Shown here: positions 35,592 to 46,767 of the stretch, in pieces
Numbering within the stretch: position 1 is the first letter of the stretch
Layout of the letters: every line of letters begins with the position of its first letter
Source: Microvirga zambiensis WSM3693
GTDB taxonomy: Bacteria > Pseudomonadota > Alphaproteobacteria > Rhizobiales > Beijerinckiaceae
Reading direction: 5' to 3'
Assembly: GCF_016735695.1 (NCBI RefSeq)
Contig: NZ_JAERQD010000019.1
Coordinates: 57,628-121,627, forward strand
DNA: 64,000 nucleotides
Notes under the pieces: generated by a model
Seen by the model: the letters and a program-made list of their open reading frames with translations, nothing else
Told to the model about the DNA's origin: nothing
Database searches by the model: none
Program-made: the position numbers and the translations under genes

Positions 35592-37991
35592 TCACTCGGC
35601 CACGGCCCTGAGAATTGGCTTCGGCAGCGCAACCACATTGTCGCAGATCAGCGATGTCAGCTCATGGATCGGCGCGGGATGGCCGACAAGATAGCCCTGG
35701 GCCTCCGTGCATCCTTCCAGGCCCAGGAAGCTCAGCTCCTCGGCCGTCTCGACTCCTTCGGCGATGACCGGAAGACCGAGGCCGCGGCCGAGACCGAGCA
35801 CGGCCCGGACGATCGCAGCAGCCTGCGGCTTGGTGTGAACGGCCTGAATGAAGGATCTGTCGATCTTGATCTTGTCGAAAGGAAACGCCTGCAGATTGGA
35901 CAGTGACGAGTAGCCGGTTCCGAAATCGTCCATCGCAATGCTGACGCCGAGAGCCTTGAGCTTCTGCAATGCCAGGAGCGCGCGGTTGGGATCGCGGATC
36001 AAAGCTGTCTCGGTGATCTCGATTTCCAGCCTCTCCGGAGCAAGGCCGGTTTCCTCGAGCGCGCCTCGCACAAGTTCGACGAAGCTGTCGCTGCTCAGCT
36101 GCAGGGCCGAAACATTGACGGCGACATTCAGAGGGCGCATCCACCGAACGGCTTCCTGGCAGGCTTCGCGCAGAACCCACTCGCCGATCTTCAGAATCAG
36201 CCCGCTTTCCTCTGCGATGGGGATGAACACGGATGGCGAGACACTGCCACGGACCGGATGGATCCAGCGGAGCAGAACTTCGAAGCCGAGAACTTCGCCC
36301 GTTTCGACCTGTGCCTGCGGCTGGAAGACCAGGCGGAGCTCGTCGTTCTCGATGGCATGCCGCAGGTCGTGCTCCATGCTGCGGCGCTCGCGGATCTGCG
36401 CTCCCATGGCGGCCTCGAAGAAGCGGTAGACACCCTTTCCTTCGGTTTTCGCGCGATAAAGCGCTGCGTCCGCGCTGGAGAGAAGCTCCGTGCGGTCCCG
36501 CGCATCGGACGGGTAGAGCGCGATGCCGATGCTGACCGAAACGATGCCGGCAGGCGTTTTACCCGAGTCGGAACCCTTGAGGCATTTCAGCAGGCTCTCC
36601 GCCAGCTGCCCGGCCTGGTCGGGATCGCCGACGTGAGGCGCGACGATGGCGAACTCGTCCCCGCCCAGACGGGCGAGCATGTGGTCCTCGGCCAGGACGG
36701 AGGAAAATTGCTTGGCGATGTGCTGAAGAAGCTGATCGCCGGCCGCATGGCCATAGAGATCGTTGACGTCCTTGAACCCGTCGAGATCCAGACACAGCAG
36801 GGCAAGCTGCTGGCCCGATCTGCGATGCAGCTTGATCTCACGGTTGAGCCGCTGGTCGAAGCTCGCGCGGTTGTCCAGTCCGGTCAAAGGATCGTGATGG
36901 GCGAGATACCGGATCTGCGCCTCGGCATTGCGGCGGTCGCGCAGGTCGCGGAACGCCACGACATTGTGCGGTTCGCCATTATAGCTGATCGGCCGTGTGA
37001 TCAGTTCGACGGGGATCGATGCGCCGCAGCCATCCAGAAGATCGGCTTCGATCGCCTGTCCGGGAACGGCAAAGAGCGCCTCCCGCCTCTTGGCATCCGG
37101 CAGGCAGGCGGCCAGATTCTTTCCGCAGATCTGCTCGGGGGCAAGATTGGCGAGCCGTGCGAAGCTCTGGTTGATGGAGACGATGACTTCACCCTTGCAG
37201 AGCACAAGTCCCTCGACCGCGGCGTCGGTGAGATCCCGCATCCGCTCCATTTCGAGCGCCGCGCGCCGACGCTCCCGCAGGTCGAGGCTCAGGGCTGCGA
37301 TGGCGAGCAAAAGAATGACCAGGCTGATGAAGGCGACCCCGATGGCGAGCCATTCGGACTGAAGGGCCAGAGATGAAAGCTCGATGGAGGGATCGGGTGT
37401 GATCGCGGCGGCGCCCATGGCCGTGAAATGATGGCTGCAGATTGCCAGCGTCAGCAATCCGGCGCCGATGAATTTCCGCCGCATCGTATGGTCTTTGAGA
37501 CCTATCGAAAGGGAGCAGGCGCCGAGAGCGGCACCGAGCAGGATCGAGACCGCGACGAGGACGGGATCCCAGGCGATGGTGCCGGCCACTTCGAAGGCGG
37601 CCATTCCGGTGTAGTGCATCGTGGCGATGCCGCCTCCGACGACGGCGCCTCCGAGACCGGCCCAGACGCGTCCGGGCATGAGAGCGATGCAGAACCCGAC
37701 GCCCGTCAACGTGACGGCGGCGAGCAGGGAGAGGATCGTCAGCGCGACGTTGTATCCCGTGGGCAGGCCGGGTGCGAAGGCCAGCATTGCGATGAAATGC
37801 GTTGCCCAGATGCCGAATCCGGTGGACGTTGCAGCGATCCCGAGCCACAGGCCCTGCCGGTTGCCCATGGAACGGGGCGCATGATGAAGCAAATGAACTG
37901 CCGTGAGGGATGCGAGACCGCAGACCAGGGCTGCCAGAGCGACGAGCCGGAGGTCGTGGTCCTCAACGATGCAGTTATAGACCGTCAGCAT
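35592..37991 (-). CDS. MHYT-PAS-GGDEF-EAL membrane c-di-GMP protein
   Basis: 799 residues from ATG 37991. The N-terminal MHYT module of seven helices has its three motifs: THFIAMLAF, MHYTGMAAF and HHFTAMGAA, each with metal-liganding histidines. A PAS-like region (about 285-400) follows, then GGDEF at 443-447 and EVL in place of EAL at 571-573. The remaining EAL-domain residues are intact (EIEITET, DDFGTGYSSLS, KIKIDRSF, EGVE). MHYT domains are proposed sensors of oxygen, CO or NO through bound copper. The RxxD inhibitory site is missing. It is the second complete c-di-GMP enzyme in the window. Confidence 0.9.
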   Translation of the reverse strand: MLTVYNCIVEDHDLRLVALAALVCGLASLTAVHLLHHAPRSMGNRQGLWLGIAATSTGFGIWATHFIAMLAFAPGLPTGYNVALTILSLLAAVTLTGVGFCIALMPGRVWAGLGGAVVGGGIATMHYTGMAAFEVAGTIAWDPVLVAVSILLGAALGACSLSIGLKDHTMRRKFIGAGLLTLAICSHHFTAMGAAAITPDPSIELSSLALQSEWLAIGVAFISLVILLLAIAALSLDLRERRRAALEMERMRDLTDAAVEGLVLCKGEVIVSINQSFARLANLAPEQICGKNLAACLPDAKRREALFAVPGQAIEADLLDGCGASIPVELITRPISYNGEPHNVVAFRDLRDRRNAEAQIRYLAHHDPLTGLDNRASFDQRLNREIKLHRRSGQQLALLCLDLDGFKDVNDLYGHAAGDQLLQHIAKQFSSVLAEDHMLARLGGDEFAIVAPHVGDPDQAGQLAESLLKCLKGSDSGKTPAGIVSVSIGIALYPSDARDRTELLSSADAALYRAKTEGKGVYRFFEAAMGAQIRERRSMEHDLRHAIENDELRLVFQPQAQVETGEVLGFEVLLRWIHPVRGSVSPSVFIPIAEESGLILKIGEWVLREACQEAVRWMRPLNVAVNVSALQLSSDSFVELVRGALEETGLAPERLEIEITETALIRDPNRALLALQKLKALGVSIAMDDFGTGYSSLSNLQAFPFDKIKIDRSFIQAVHTKPQAAAIVRAVLGLGRGLGLPVIAEGVETAEELSFLGLEGCTEAQGYLVGHPAPIHELTSLICDNVVALPKPILRAVAE

Positions 37992-38292
37992 GACAAACCC
38001 TAACGCCTCCGTCCTCGAGACGGCCCCGGCGCAGGGCGGTTCGATTCGAAGCTTCGATCCTGAAAATGGCGGATGGGACATATACCGGGTTCGCACCGGT
38101 ATGGCGGAGCAGCATCATGCCTTTGGACAGCATCGCCTGAGCGACGTCCAATCCGCCATCGTTGGCCTGTCTTTGACGACGTACCACTATTCTGTGGCGG
38201 CCGGACCGAGTCAACGCGAGACTCCATCCCGTGGCCTGCGGCTCGCTGAATCGGTTAACGCCCCGTATCCGGTCGAACGGACCGTCTCGATC
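37992..38292. other. intergenic region with a small palindrome
   Basis: This 301-bp gap lies upstream of the MHYT gene and downstream of adc. It contains ATACCGG-N7-CCGGTAT at 38082-38102, about 90 bases ahead of the MHYT start, and otherwise nothing recognisable. No coding frame is convincing. Confidence 0.45.
38082..38102. promoter_or_regulatory. inverted repeat ATACCGG-GTTCGCA-CCGGTAT
   Basis: Perfect 7-bp arms surround a 7-bp loop. The position, 91 bases ahead of the MHYT gene start, suits a regulator site. A short hairpin in the leader is the alternative. No T-run follows, so it is not a terminator. Confidence 0.4.
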
Positions 38293-39045
38293 TTATTCCA
38301 GGTAGTCGTAGACGACCTCGCCGAGGCCGAGGGTGAGATCGGCGATGTAGTGGCTGGCGGAGACCACCTCCTTCACGGGGAGGCGGGCGACGTCGCACAT
38401 CGCATGCTGGAAGAGCTGCAGGGCAGCGGGCCCCGTCCAGGCGCCCTTCAGCTGCACATCCTCCATATGATAGCGGACGAGCTCGCAGATCCGGGGCGTG
38501 CAATCCACGTGCGGGATGATCTTGATCATGAAGGCCGGCTTGGCCATGCCCTTCGCGACCGTCGCGAGATCGACCTCGCGATGCTTGTAGCCCATGGTGG
38601 CGCTGACGCAGAGCACCGAGCCGTAATGCAGGGTGCCGACCAGCGTCTCCTGCTCGTGCACGAGCTTCGGGCTCGCGAGCTTCTTCGGGAAGCCCCAGAT
38701 CTCCCGTCCGCCGGCAATCGGCGAGTTGTCGTCGAGATACATGGCATGCACATAGCCGCCTTCCTGCACCTCGCCCGACGGGGTGGTGAAGCGCACGGGA
38801 ATGACCTGCCCCGTCTCGGTGTAATCGCCGAAGCCGGTCGAGTCGGGCATGCGGATGAACTCGTAGGCGACGGTATCGCCGATGACTTCGAGCGGTTCCG
38901 GCACGACGGCGCGCAGCGCCTCCGGATCGGTGCGATAGGTGATGACGACGAATTCCCGGTTGTAGAACCGATAGGGCGGCTTCGGATAAGCCGGGTCGTT
39001 GAGCGGCATGGCGAAGGCTTTTTCGCGAACTTCAGAGATCTTCAT
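38293..39045 (-). CDS. adc: acetoacetate decarboxylase
   Basis: 250 residues. The catalytic pair K121-K122 lies in [13 protein letters not shown], as in clostridial acetoacetate decarboxylase (Lys115-Lys116), where the first lysine forms the Schiff base. Further matches are [18 protein letters not shown] and [25 protein letters not shown]. It converts acetoacetate to acetone and carbon dioxide in the cytoplasm. The patatin gene lies 30 bases upstream on the same strand, giving a likely two-gene operon linked to polyhydroxybutyrate or ketone-body breakdown. Confidence 0.9.
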   Translation of the reverse strand: MKISEVREKAFAMPLNDPAYPKPPYRFYNREFVVITYRTDPEALRAVVPEPLEVIGDTVAYEFIRMPDSTGFGDYTETGQVIPVRFTTPSGEVQEGGYVHAMYLDDNSPIAGGREIWGFPKKLASPKLVHEQETLVGTLHYGSVLCVSATMGYKHREVDLATVAKGMAKPAFMIKIIPHVDCTPRICELVRYHMEDVQLKGAWTGPAALQLFQHAMCDVARLPVKEVVSASHYIADLTLGLGEVVYDYLE

Positions 39046-39075
39046 GGCTTCCTCATGAGGTCTGTCGGTGAGGGA

Positions 39076-40245
39076 TCAGGACTCGGAGAGATCGAAGGTC
39101 GCGACCCCATCGGGCGTCGTCGGCCGCTTCAGGATGTTGGGGTGGCGTAGCGTACGTGCCGTATCCGCGTAGCCCGCGGACCAATGCTCCTCCATGGTCT
39201 CGCGGGAGAACTCGTAATCCTTGGACGAGCCTTCATAGCTCTTGGCGCGGTAGATCAGGTGGACGATGTTGTGCACCGTTTCGTCCGCCTCTCCCCGCAG
39301 CAGTGCCATCTCGGCATCGGCGCTCAGCAGATCCTGGTCAGGCACCATCTGGAGCAGGCGATGGGCCGCGCGGCGCAGGCGCTGCTCCTGCTTGAACTGA
39401 TCGGTGTTCTTGCGGGTACGGCTCGAGAAGCGGATATCCTTCTGGCGCAGGTCGATCCCGACGAGATCATGCGGGATCTCGCCCCTCGCGCTCCAGAGAT
39501 CGACCTGAAACACCAACGAATCCTGGCGCGGCCTGGAATCGCGCATCCATTGCAGCGGCGTGTTGGAGACGAGCCCACCATCCCAGTAATAATCTTTGTC
39601 GACACGGATTGCGGGAAAACCTGGCGGAAGCGCGCCGCTCGCCATGATGTGCTCGGGCCCGAGCATACGCTCCGCATTGTCGAAGAATTCGAGATTGCCC
39701 GTGCGGATGTTCACGGCGCCGACGGCGAAGCGTGTCTCGCGCGCATTGATGCGGTCGAAATCCACCAGCTCCTCCAGCGTCGTCCGCAGCGGGCTCACAT
39801 CGTAGAAGCTGTTGGACTCGATATCTGCCCCGCCGAGAAACGGCGGGATCTGGCGGGGAAAGAAGAACCCGGGCGCTCCGTTCATGAGGGTGTTGCAGGC
39901 CTGCGTCTGGTTGACGAGGGTGTGAAGGAAGTCGCTGCCGAATTCGAGGGCGCCCAGCATCGACGATCCGATCGAGGGCATCCAGGGCGGCGGTGCCGTG
40001 ATCTGCTCCCAGAATGCTCTCAGGCGCGCAACCCGCTCTTTCGGCGGATTGCCGGCGATGATCGCGGCATTGATGGCTCCGATCGAGATGCCGCCGATCC
40101 AGTTCGGATGCAGATCCGCCTCCGCCAGAGCCTGATAGACCCCGCCCTGATAGGCGCCCAAGGCGCCGCCGCCCTGAAGCACCAGCGCGAGGCGCTCGAA
40201 TTGCGGGCGTTCGGTGACGGGCCTGATCCCGGTTCTCGTCGTCAT
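39076..40245 (-). CDS. patatin-like phospholipase with DUF3734 tail
   Basis: 389 residues. The oxyanion motif LQGGGALGAYQGG (23-35), nucleophile S54 in GGISIGAINAA and the dyad aspartate D222 in YWDGGLVSN form a complete patatin active site. The C-terminal third (FSSRTRKNTDQFKQEQRLRRAA, YEGSSKDYEFSRETMEEHW) is the DUF3734 tail found in Rhizobiales. These proteins are usually encoded with 3-hydroxybutyrate dehydrogenase and ketone-body genes, which suggests a role at storage granules or lipids. Here only adc accompanies it. Confidence 0.85.
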   Translation of the reverse strand: MTTRTGIRPVTERPQFERLALVLQGGGALGAYQGGVYQALAEADLHPNWIGGISIGAINAAIIAGNPPKERVARLRAFWEQITAPPPWMPSIGSSMLGALEFGSDFLHTLVNQTQACNTLMNGAPGFFFPRQIPPFLGGADIESNSFYDVSPLRTTLEELVDFDRINARETRFAVGAVNIRTGNLEFFDNAERMLGPEHIMASGALPPGFPAIRVDKDYYWDGGLVSNTPLQWMRDSRPRQDSLVFQVDLWSARGEIPHDLVGIDLRQKDIRFSSRTRKNTDQFKQEQRLRRAAHRLLQMVPDQDLLSADAEMALLRGEADETVHNIVHLIYRAKSYEGSSKDYEFSRETMEEHWSAGYADTARTLRHPNILKRPTTPDGVATFDLSES

Positions 40246-40411
40246 GGAAACCTCACAAGAACGAAGGACCGCCCGCGCCGATCAGGGTCCAGCGGTTCAG
40301 ACGGTCCGTCCGTGATGAGCGATCGGCATGATGGGGTACACGCAGGTAGCAGAGAGAGACTGGCATGGGGCTGCATGCACCGCAATGCTTCTTGGGAGGC
40401 ATCACATGCCT

Positions 40412-41047
40412 TCAGATCGGAGGCAGCTTGAGCCATTGCGCCAGGGCGCTGACGATGAGGTTCACGGACAGAGCGGCGAGGATCACGCCCATGATGCGGC
40501 GAATGACACTCGCGCCGCCGCGGCCGATGATCCTGCTGATCACGTTGCCAAGGAGGAAGACGACGAGCATCAGGGTCAGAACCGTGGCGAGGATGCCGTA
40601 GGTGAAGACCTGCTCGGGCAGGGTGAAGCGGTGATTGTCGGTGAGGATGATGATCGCCAGCATGGAGCCTGGCCCGGCGATGATCGGCGTTGCCAGGGGA
40701 TAGATCGCAACCCTCAATGCGTTGCTGCCTGACTCGCCCGACGACGACGGACCGGATCGCGGTTCTCCGAGCACCATGGAGGTCGAGAACAGAAGCAGGA
40801 TGATCCCGCCTGCGATCTGGAAAGACAGCAGCGATATGCCCATGGCGTGGAGCAGGAACTGACCGGCCACGCCGAAGAAGATGAGAACGCAGAAGGCGAT
40901 GATGACGGCGAGTGCGGCAGCCCTGCGTCGCTCCTGGCGCGTGAGTTCCTCCGTCGCCCCTAGGAACAGCGGCAGATGCCCGACCGGGTCGAGCATCGCC
41001 CAGAGCGTGAAGAACTGGTTCAGCAACAGGGCCTGATCTTCCAGCAT
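40412..41047 (-). CDS. MarC family (UPF0056) membrane protein
   Basis: 211 residues with six predicted helices. The landmark AIYPLATPIIAGPGSMLAIIIL and the opening FFTLWAMLDPVGHLPLFL are distinctive for MarC. The charged GEPRSGPSSSGESGS loop links helices 3 and 4. Despite its name, MarC is not shown to confer multiple antibiotic resistance, and its transport role is unknown. It is apparently a single-gene unit. Confidence 0.85.
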   Translation of the reverse strand: MLEDQALLLNQFFTLWAMLDPVGHLPLFLGATEELTRQERRRAAALAVIIAFCVLIFFGVAGQFLLHAMGISLLSFQIAGGIILLLFSTSMVLGEPRSGPSSSGESGSNALRVAIYPLATPIIAGPGSMLAIIILTDNHRFTLPEQVFTYGILATVLTLMLVVFLLGNVISRIIGRGGASVIRRIMGVILAALSVNLIVSALAQWLKLPPI

Positions 41048-41299
41048 GTCTCGATTTGCTCTGCCGCGCCTCTCGGGAAGCGCCGCATTAAGGATGAACG
41101 GCGCCGCATCCGGCTACAAGCCGATAATGCCTTTTGCTGAGGAGGCGTATTCGTCGGGCGGAAACGCTTGACCGAATGTATTGCCGCCGAGCACACTCTC
41201 CCTGACAGGTCTGGAACTCGCCTGCCCGTGCTGCCTCAAGGCCTGCCGTTCCGTTGCACCAACGACAATTCGAAGTCCGGTCTGACAAGGGAGAAGTCG

Positions 41300-41482
41300 A
41301 TGCAAGTCAAGCTGTCCTTCCTGGTTCTCGCCACAATCGCGATCCTGGTCTCGGGCTGCATGTCGAGCAGTGCGGACCGTCCGCCGAACTATGTTGAGGC
41401 GCAGATCGACGAGAATCCGCTTCCGCGCGGCTCGATGGTTGCCTCGCCGGATCTTCCTGACGAGATAGGCGAGCCGGAATAA
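41300..41482 (+). CDS. small lipoprotein
   Basis: 60 residues from ATG 41300, with AAGGGAGAAG as ribosome binding site. A signal sequence (KLSFLVLATIAILVSGC) ends in the lipobox LVSGC with cysteine 20. The mature peptide is only 41 residues, acidic and proline-rich (RPPNYVEAQIDENPLPRGS). Function is unknown. It faces the MarC gene divergently. Confidence 0.65.
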   Translation: MQVKLSFLVLATIAILVSGCMSSSADRPPNYVEAQIDENPLPRGSMVASPDLPDEIGEPE

Positions 41483-41539
41483 GGTCACGCCGGCTTAAAC
41501 TGGTGGCTCTGGCAGAACAGATCTGTCGACCAAGGCGCG

Positions 41540-41947
41540 CTACTTAGTTGCGCTATGGGGTTGGAGCTGCGCTTCGATCGCCACCTTGTCGATCACCGAC
41601 CAGACCTGCGCAATCTTTCCCTGCTGAAATTCGTAGAAGACGTTCTCGGCGAAGGACACTTTCCTTCCGTTGACCGGGAGGCCCAGGAACTCTCCCTTCG
41701 GCGTGCAATCGAAGCCGAGACGGCAGGCGATGCAGGGCGGATCGGATATCAGCAGGAGAATGCTGAAATGAAGATCCGGGATGTCCTGAAAGTCCTTCTC
41801 CAGCATCGCCCGATAGCCGGCGATCCCGATCCGCCGGCCATTGTGGGACACGTCCTCCTGAACGAAGTTTTCCAGGATCGGCCAGTCCTGCGCGTTCAGG
41901 CAGGCGATGTAATCGCGATAGACGGCAGGGAGATCGGCTTTCGGCAT
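41540..41947 (-). CDS. SnoaL-like/ester cyclase family protein
   Basis: 135 residues. The opening VYRDYIACLNAQDWPILENFVQEDVSHNGRRIG and the centre GFDCTPKGEFLGLPVNGRKVSFAENVFYEFQQGKIAQVWSVIDK fit the SnoaL-like polyketide cyclase/ester cyclase group with its cone-shaped NTF2-like fold. Many members are small enzymes or binding proteins of unknown substrate. It lies after the gyrB terminator on the same strand. Confidence 0.7.
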   Translation of the reverse strand: MPKADLPAVYRDYIACLNAQDWPILENFVQEDVSHNGRRIGIAGYRAMLEKDFQDIPDLHFSILLLISDPPCIACRLGFDCTPKGEFLGLPVNGRKVSFAENVFYEFQQGKIAQVWSVIDKVAIEAQLQPHSATK

Positions 41948-41967
41948 GATCCTTATCCGGACATGAA

Positions 41968-42002
41968 AAGAGCGGCGCCCCTGCGAGAGACACGCCGCTC
42001 TT
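41968..42002 (-). terminator. intrinsic terminator of gyrB
   Basis: AAGAGCGGCG (41968-41977) and CGCCGCTCTT (41993-42002) are exact complements around a 15-nt loop. On the minus strand the second arm is followed by TTTTCATG, a short T-run. It lies 26 bases beyond the gyrB stop codon. Confidence 0.8.
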
Positions 42003-42028
42003 GGTTCGACTGCAACGCTGGATAACGC

Positions 42029-44509
<2,481 letters not shown>

Positions 44510-44551
44510 TCAGATCAGATATTTAGGGATGAATGGTTGAAATTTCACCCC

Positions 44552-44571
44552 CGCGCGCATATGCGCGCGTG
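44552..44571. promoter_or_regulatory. perfect CGCGCGCAT/ATGCGCGCG palindrome ahead of gyrB, alternating purine-pyrimidine
   Basis: Positions 44552-44569 form an 18-bp palindrome, CGCGCGCATATGCGCGCG. The alternation of pyrimidine and purine continues to 44571 (20 bp). Such sequences can adopt Z-DNA or cruciform shapes under negative supercoiling. The element lies about 97 bp upstream of the gyrB start codon. It could sense supercoiling or bind a regulator. Confidence 0.5.
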
Positions 44572-44651
44572 AAAAGGGGCGGAAAAATCCACCAAAAACT
44601 GCCGAATCATGGGATCCGAGGGGCGGTTCATCGCCCCAGGCGAGTGTTCCG

Positions 44652-45266
44652 TCAGCGTGACGCTACGGCGGCCGCAGCGCCAGCCAGCAGGGCGCCCGTG
44701 GTCCGGTTGAGAATCCGGATGGCCTTGGGCGTCGTGAAAAGCTGCCGCGCGCGGGTCGCGAGCACGATGTAGCCGGCAAAGACCACGGCCAGAACGGTCA
44801 GGGTCGCAGCCACCAGCTCGGCGAAGCCCAGCAGGGTGATCCGGGTAAGGTCCAGGATCGTCGGCAGGAGCGCGAGATAGAACACGATAGTCTTCGGGTT
44901 GCCGAGCGTCAGGGCGAGGCCGCCGAGCAGAAGCTTGGCCGGGTGCTCCGCCCGTCTGTCCGCCGTCACGTCCCTGGCGAGGGCAGGGGCGGTCCAGATC
45001 TTGTAGGCGATGTAGAGCAGGTAGGCCGCGCCCAGATACTTGATGACCAGGAACACCCCGTGGAAGGCTTGCGCAAGAGCGGCAAGTCCGAGGATCGCGA
45101 AGGTCAGCCAGACCACGTCGCCCAGGGCCACGCCGATGCTGAAGGCAACGGCCTCCTTCGGCCCACGGCCCAGAACCCGCGCCACGATGGCGGCGATGCC
45201 CGGGCCCGGTGAGGCCGCGGCGATGAAGAGGGCGGAGGAAAAGATCAGAAGGCCTGCGAGGTCCAT
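44652..45266 (-). CDS. LysE/RhtB family amino acid exporter
   Basis: 204 residues from ATG 45266; TTG 45275 is an alternative. Six helices and the N-terminal segment LLIFSSALFIAAASPGPGIAAIVARVLGRG match LysE/RhtB, where PGP is the signature. The region GGLALTLGNPKTIVFYLALLP is the usual fourth helix motif. The family exports homoserine lactones, lysine, threonine or similar compounds. It is inserted between gyrB and recF, a position normally held by no exporter in textbook orders but variable in Rhizobiales. Confidence 0.8.
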   Translation of the reverse strand: MDLAGLLIFSSALFIAAASPGPGIAAIVARVLGRGPKEAVAFSIGVALGDVVWLTFAILGLAALAQAFHGVFLVIKYLGAAYLLYIAYKIWTAPALARDVTADRRAEHPAKLLLGGLALTLGNPKTIVFYLALLPTILDLTRITLLGFAELVAATLTVLAVVFAGYIVLATRARQLFTTPKAIRILNRTTGALLAGAAAAVASR

Positions 45267-45327
45267 GGTTCTCAACCGACGAGCGATATTCGCCCGCCAT
45301 CATAGGACGAACCGGCCGGCCCGACCA

Positions 45328-46509
45328 TTAAGCTCTTGTGATGGGTTCGATCACGCCGGGTGACACCTGCAGAATGTCGGCCCGCCCCTCCAGCTCCGCG
45401 AAAAGGCCCGGGTCCGCGCCGGTCATCCAGACCTGTCCGCCGAGGGATTCGAGGGCGTCGTAGAGGCCGGCGCGGCGGCGCGGGTCGAGATGGGCTGCAA
45501 CCTCGTCGAGGAGCACGAAGGGGGCGATGCCGCTCATGCTGGCGACGAGCCGGGCATGGGCGAGCACGAGGCCGATGAGAAGCGCTTTCTGCTCGCCGGT
45601 GGAGGCGGTGTTGGCGGAGATATCCTTCGGTCCGTGACGCACGAGGAGGTCCGAGGCCTGCGGCCCGACCAGAGTGCGTCCGGCGGCGCGGTCGCGGGGG
45701 CGGTTGTCGCGCAAAATCGCCCGGTAGCGATCCTCGGCATCGACGGCGGGAAGGGTCGCCACGAGAGCGTCGATCTCGCCTTCCAGGCTCATCGTGGCGA
45801 AGGGGAAGGGGGATTCCTCCTCGCGGGTTTCGAGAACGAGTGCCGCGAGGCGCTCGACGGTCTCTCGGCGTGCGGCAGCCACCGCGATGGCGAGCTCCGC
45901 CACCTCGCGCTCGAGCGCATCGAGCCAGAGACGGTCGTCGGGGTTGTCTTCCAGCACCCGGTTGCGCGAGCGCAGCGCGCGCTCCAGCGCATTGACCCGC
46001 GTGCCGTGCTCCGCATCGACCGCGAGAACCAACCGGTCCAGAAAGCGCCGCCGGTCGCCGGCAGGTCCACGAAAGAGTGCGTCGAGGTCCGGCGTGAGCC
46101 AGACGATGCGCAGATACTCGGCAAAGGCCGTGGGCGAGGAGGCCGGCATGCCGTCGATGCGGCAGACCCGTGAAGCACGGGAGCCTTCCCGCGAGGCGCG
46201 GGAGCCCTCGTTCTGATGTTCGATTCCCGTGCCGAGCCGATGCTCGCCGTACGGCGCGTCGAGGGTGACGGAAACGGCGAAGGATCCCGGCCCCTCGTCG
46301 CGCGCCATTTCGGCGAGTTCCGCGCGCCTTAAGCCCCGTCCCGGCATGAAGAGAGAGACCGCCTCCAGCACATTGGTCTTGCCGGCCCCGTTCTCGCCAA
46401 CCAGCGCCACGAGCGGGCGCGTGACGGAGAGGTCCAGGCTCGCATAGGTGCGGAAATCCTGGAGGATCAGACGGGCGATTCGGGAAGCGGCAACAGGCGA
46501 CGAGGACAT
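45328..46509 (-). CDS. recF: DNA replication and repair protein RecF
   Basis: 393 residues. Walker A ALVGENGAGKTNVLEAVSL is at about 35-52. The distal parts are DKRRFLDRLVL-like (RRRFLDRLVLAVD), the signature STGEQKALLIGLVLAHA and Walker B FVLLDEVAAHLD. RecF loads RecA at gaps with RecO and RecR. A heptapeptide, SRASREG, is present twice in tandem near residues 100-113 (DNA 46169-46210). That is probably a local duplication in a surface loop. dnaN lies 258 bp upstream on the same strand across a repeat. Confidence 0.9.
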   Translation of the reverse strand: MSSSPVAASRIARLILQDFRTYASLDLSVTRPLVALVGENGAGKTNVLEAVSLFMPGRGLRRAELAEMARDEGPGSFAVSVTLDAPYGEHRLGTGIEHQNEGSRASREGSRASRVCRIDGMPASSPTAFAEYLRIVWLTPDLDALFRGPAGDRRRFLDRLVLAVDAEHGTRVNALERALRSRNRVLEDNPDDRLWLDALEREVAELAIAVAAARRETVERLAALVLETREEESPFPFATMSLEGEIDALVATLPAVDAEDRYRAILRDNRPRDRAAGRTLVGPQASDLLVRHGPKDISANTASTGEQKALLIGLVLAHARLVASMSGIAPFVLLDEVAAHLDPRRRAGLYDALESLGGQVWMTGADPGLFAELEGRADILQVSPGVIEPITRA

Positions 46510-46601
46510 GCGCCCCTTTCATTGAGGAGCGGGCGCGAAAGATCAAGCTTCGGCACGGCCGAACCGTCATTTCGGATTTTCGGGACGCAACCGCGATCAC
46601 G

Positions 46602-46705
46602 CGTCATGGCCGGGCTTGTCCGGCCATCCCGGGACAAGCATCTCGCCTCACCAAAATGAGATCACCGGCACCGATCCCCGGATCAAGTCCGGGGAGGTGA
46701 TGACG
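46602..46705. repeat. interspersed palindromic repeat (CGTCAT...ATGACG) between dnaN and recF
   Basis: The ends CGTCAT (46602-46607) and ATGACG (46700-46705) are reverse complements. The stretch CGATCCCCGGATCAAGTCCGGGGAGGTGATGACGT is nearly identical to that at 6530-6565. Its left hairpin CATGGCCGGGCTTGTCCGGCCAT resembles that of the other copies. It separates dnaN from recF, which are on one strand. Confidence 0.75.
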
Positions 46706-46767
46706 TAGAGCTAATGCTGGAGCCGATCCCGGATCGGCCTACGCCGTCCGGGACGCCGCCGTGTCCG

